A stretch of 64,000 bases of DNA from contig ML682059.1 in NCBI GenBank assembly GCA_007922195.1, forward strand, positions 10,249,118 through 10,313,117. Direction: 5' to 3'. Source of the DNA: Podocnemis expansa. Taxonomy: Eukaryota > Chordata > Testudines > Podocnemididae. The translations under genes and the position numbers were made by a program. Of the stretch, positions 63,690-64,000 are shown piece after piece; the stretch's first letter is position 1; each line of letters opens with the position of its first letter. Below the pieces are notes generated by a model that was not told the DNA's origin, searched no databases, and worked only from the letters and a program-made list of their open reading frames with translations.

Positions 63690-64000
63690 CTAGTTTAAAG
63701 CCCTCGTCACTAGGTCAGCCAGTCTGTGCCCAAATACGCTCTTCCCCTTCCTGGACAGGTGAAGGCCATCTTTGCCTATCAATCCTCTGTCCTGAAACAG
63801 GACTCCATGGTCAAGGAAGCCAAATCCCTCCTGACCACAGCATCTTCGCAGCCAGGCATTCACCTCAAGGATGCATCTCTCTCCTCAGGCCTCTAGCCTT
63901 GACTGGAAGGATTGATGAGAATGCCACCTGTGCTCCAAACTCCTTCACCTTTGCTCCCAGAGCCCTGAAGTCAGCTTTGATCTGCTGAGGATCACCTCTC
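63690..64000 (-). pseudogene. CR1 ORF1 C-terminal part (SGNH-esterase-like), window edge
   Basis: On the minus strand the end of ORF1 reads NAWLRRCCGQEGFGFLDHG, then GLIGKDGLHLSRKGKSVFG and HRLADLVTRALN before a TAG stop at 63690-63692. DGLHLS (63753-63770) is the D-x-x-H pair of SGNH/GDSL-type esterases, a domain described in the ORF1 of some CR1 elements. Upstream the frame appears interrupted near 63860-63900. ORF1 starts outside the window. Esterase activity is inferred from the motif only. Confidence 0.7.

Larger units (their letters stand above)
60566..64000 (-). mobile_element. Nearly full-length CR1 LINE (minus strand)
   Basis: The 3' end lies at 60566 with 'tagaatcatagaatc' (the CR1 terminal 8-mer repeat in antisense) followed by 'ggttggaagggacctcataggtcatctagtcc'. 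Complete ORF2 (EN plus RT) and the end of ORF1 follow, running out of the window. It is the least decayed LINE here: one uninterrupted stretch of 503 codons survives. The 5' end lies beyond the window. Confidence 0.93.

Overview
The window is vertebrate nuclear DNA holding the middle of one host gene, the type I TGF-beta receptor TGFBR1 (ALK5), on the + strand. Five coding exons are visible (231, 168, 157, 125 and 131 bp). They encode the kinase domain from the end of the GS region to the C-lobe, and they join in frame across consensus AG/GT splice sites. The extracellular, transmembrane and GS-box exons must lie upstream. The last exon must lie beyond base 64000, because intron 8 is still open at the window end.

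Everything else is intronic and dominated by decaying transposable elements: CR1 LINEs including the characteristic CR1 3' tail, a Tx1-like LINE, several DIRS (tyrosine-recombinase) retrotransposons, a Gypsy relic, many short non-autonomous hAT elements, and a CR1-tailed tRNA-like SINE. This mixture suggests a non-avian sauropsid, most likely a turtle. That is inference from repeat content; the exons are too conserved to decide it.

Layout: 1-11379 is intron 3, with hAT MITEs, a Gypsy gag-pol relic (about 4200-8950) and a 740-bp hAT. Exon 4 is 11380-11610. Intron 4 (11611-36149) holds DIRS-A inserted inside DIRS-B (12390-24855), a truncated DIRS-C, a Tx1-like LINE cut off inside its RT, and a CR1 3' end. 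Exon 5 is 36150-36317. Intron 5 is almost filled by an old DIRS-E (about 36770-48880), split inside its RT by the younger DIRS-D (about 38640-45338) and split again in its recombinase by a palindromic repeat. Exon 6 is 49871-50027. Intron 6 holds CR1 remnants and an old DIRS-F. Exon 7 is 54967-55091. Intron 7 holds a degraded CR1. Exon 8 is 57086-57216. Intron 8 holds hAT elements, an LTR-like repeat carrying a SINE, and a nearly full-length CR1 on the minus strand (60566 to the end).

No bacterial-type genes, CRISPR arrays or intact mobile-element ORFs were found. The most notable structure is the repeated DIRS-in-DIRS nesting, with internal complementary regions preserved in three copies and all six DIRS copies in the same orientation as TGFBR1. 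All repeat family names come from reading motifs by eye, not from a database search.
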